Assembly (NCBI GenBank): GCA_943324025.2
Contig: CALPKA020000045.1
Coordinates: forward strand, 1-5,607
DNA: 5,607 nucleotides
Reading direction: 5' to 3'
Source: Bifidobacterium breve
Lineage (GTDB): Bacteria; Actinomycetota; Actinomycetes; Nanopelagicales; Nanopelagicaceae
The notes beneath the pieces are model-generated. The model did no database searches and had not been told where the DNA came from. It saw only the letters and a list, made by a program, of their open reading frames with translations. A program made the position numbers and the translations under genes. Below, piece by piece: positions 5,360 to 5,607 of this stretch. How positions within the stretch are numbered: position 1 is the stretch's first letter; each line of letters begins with the position of its first letter.

Positions 5360-5607
5360 TTGGTCTCTATCTTTTTTGCGATTTCAGCAGCCATGATTCG
5401 ATCTGGTTTTCCTAATGTAGTTCTTGGAATGGATTGAAAAACAAAGCTCGATTTAGGTGTTAGTACTGGTCCAAGAGCAGCTTTAATTTTCACTAAATCA
5501 ACCGCTGTCGTACTTGCTAAACACAACATTTGACCCCATTTATCATCCGGCATGCTAAATGTAATTATCTCAGCGGTAGGTATTATTTTATTTATTTGAG
5601 CCTCAAC
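5356..5607 (-). CDS. menE: C-terminal fragment of acyl-CoA synthetase-type enzyme, probably o-succinylbenzoate-CoA ligase MenE (5' end outside window)
   Basis: The frame is open from the window edge at 5607 to the TGA at 5356-5358, giving the last 83 residues of an ANL-superfamily enzyme; the first Met inside it (5553) is internal, not a start. The fragment opens with VEAQI and IIPTAEI, the usual start of the mobile C-terminal domain. It continues with MPDDKWGQML (residues 19-28), matching the family pattern pD-x-x-WGq, and ends with IPRTTLGKPDR (60-70), where Lys67 should be the adenylation lysine. MenE adenylates o-succinylbenzoate and joins it to CoA, the step before naphthoate ring closure by MenB. 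The enzyme class is clear, but substrate residues are outside the window; MenE is inferred from the 4 bp overlap with menA and the short C-terminus. Another acyl-CoA synthetase cannot be fully excluded. The product should be cytoplasmic. Confidence 0.82.
   Translation of the reverse strand, partial: VEAQINKIIPTAEIITFSMPDDKWGQMLCLASTTAVDLVKIKAALGPVLTPKSSFVFQSIPRTTLGKPDRIMAAEIAKKIETK

Noticed and set aside
5356..5553. 65-residue gene starting at the Met at 5553
   Set aside because: The frame continues without a stop to the window edge and the extra residues match the acyl-CoA synthetase C-terminal domain, so this Met is internal.

Overview
The window reads as an ordinary, very compact stretch of chromosome from a low-GC actinobacterium (about 40% G+C judged by eye). 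The gene order is a histidine phosphatase, ResA-like thioredoxin, CcdA, ResB and CcsA on the + strand, facing MenA and MenE on the - strand. It resembles the order I recall around Rv0525-Rv0529, Rv0534c (menA) and Rv0542c (menE) in Mycobacterium tuberculosis. A/T-rich codon use, tiny intergenic gaps and apparently leaderless starts would fit a streamlined freshwater lineage such as acI (Nanopelagicales). That placement is inference; no marker gene is present to prove it.

Left block, + strand, 26-4246: five genes that all overlap (by 4, 8, 1 and 11 bp) and so almost certainly form one operon. The first encodes a small histidine-phosphatase-superfamily protein. The other four are the complete System II (Ccs) cytochrome c maturation set: CcdA carries electrons across the membrane, the lipoprotein ResA uses them to reduce apocytochrome cysteines, and ResB plus CcsA form the heme export and ligation complex. 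A -10-like TATGCT six bases before the first ATG suggests that this operon starts inside the window as a leaderless mRNA. The 25 bases before that ATG hold no gene I can assign.

Right block, - strand, 5607-4241: the C-terminal end of an acyl-CoA-synthetase-type enzyme, most likely MenE (cut by the window edge), then MenA, then an 83-residue two-helix membrane protein of the PLDc_N type. MenE and MenA overlap by 4 bp and the small gene follows 18 bp after menA, with its own -10-like TAAACT six bases before its ATG.

The two blocks converge and overlap by six bases: ccsA and the PLDc_N gene share the palindrome TTATAA, so each ends in Leu (TTA) plus TAA. There is no room for, and no sign of, a conventional terminator between them. 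Functionally the window joins two respiratory-chain supply lines: c-type cytochrome assembly and the lipid electron carrier menaquinone. I see no mobile element, CRISPR array, tRNA, rRNA or long repeat, and no convincing novel system. The points worth a second look are the phosphatase leading the cytochrome c operon, the PLDc_N protein between the two pathways, and the start and stop signal architecture.
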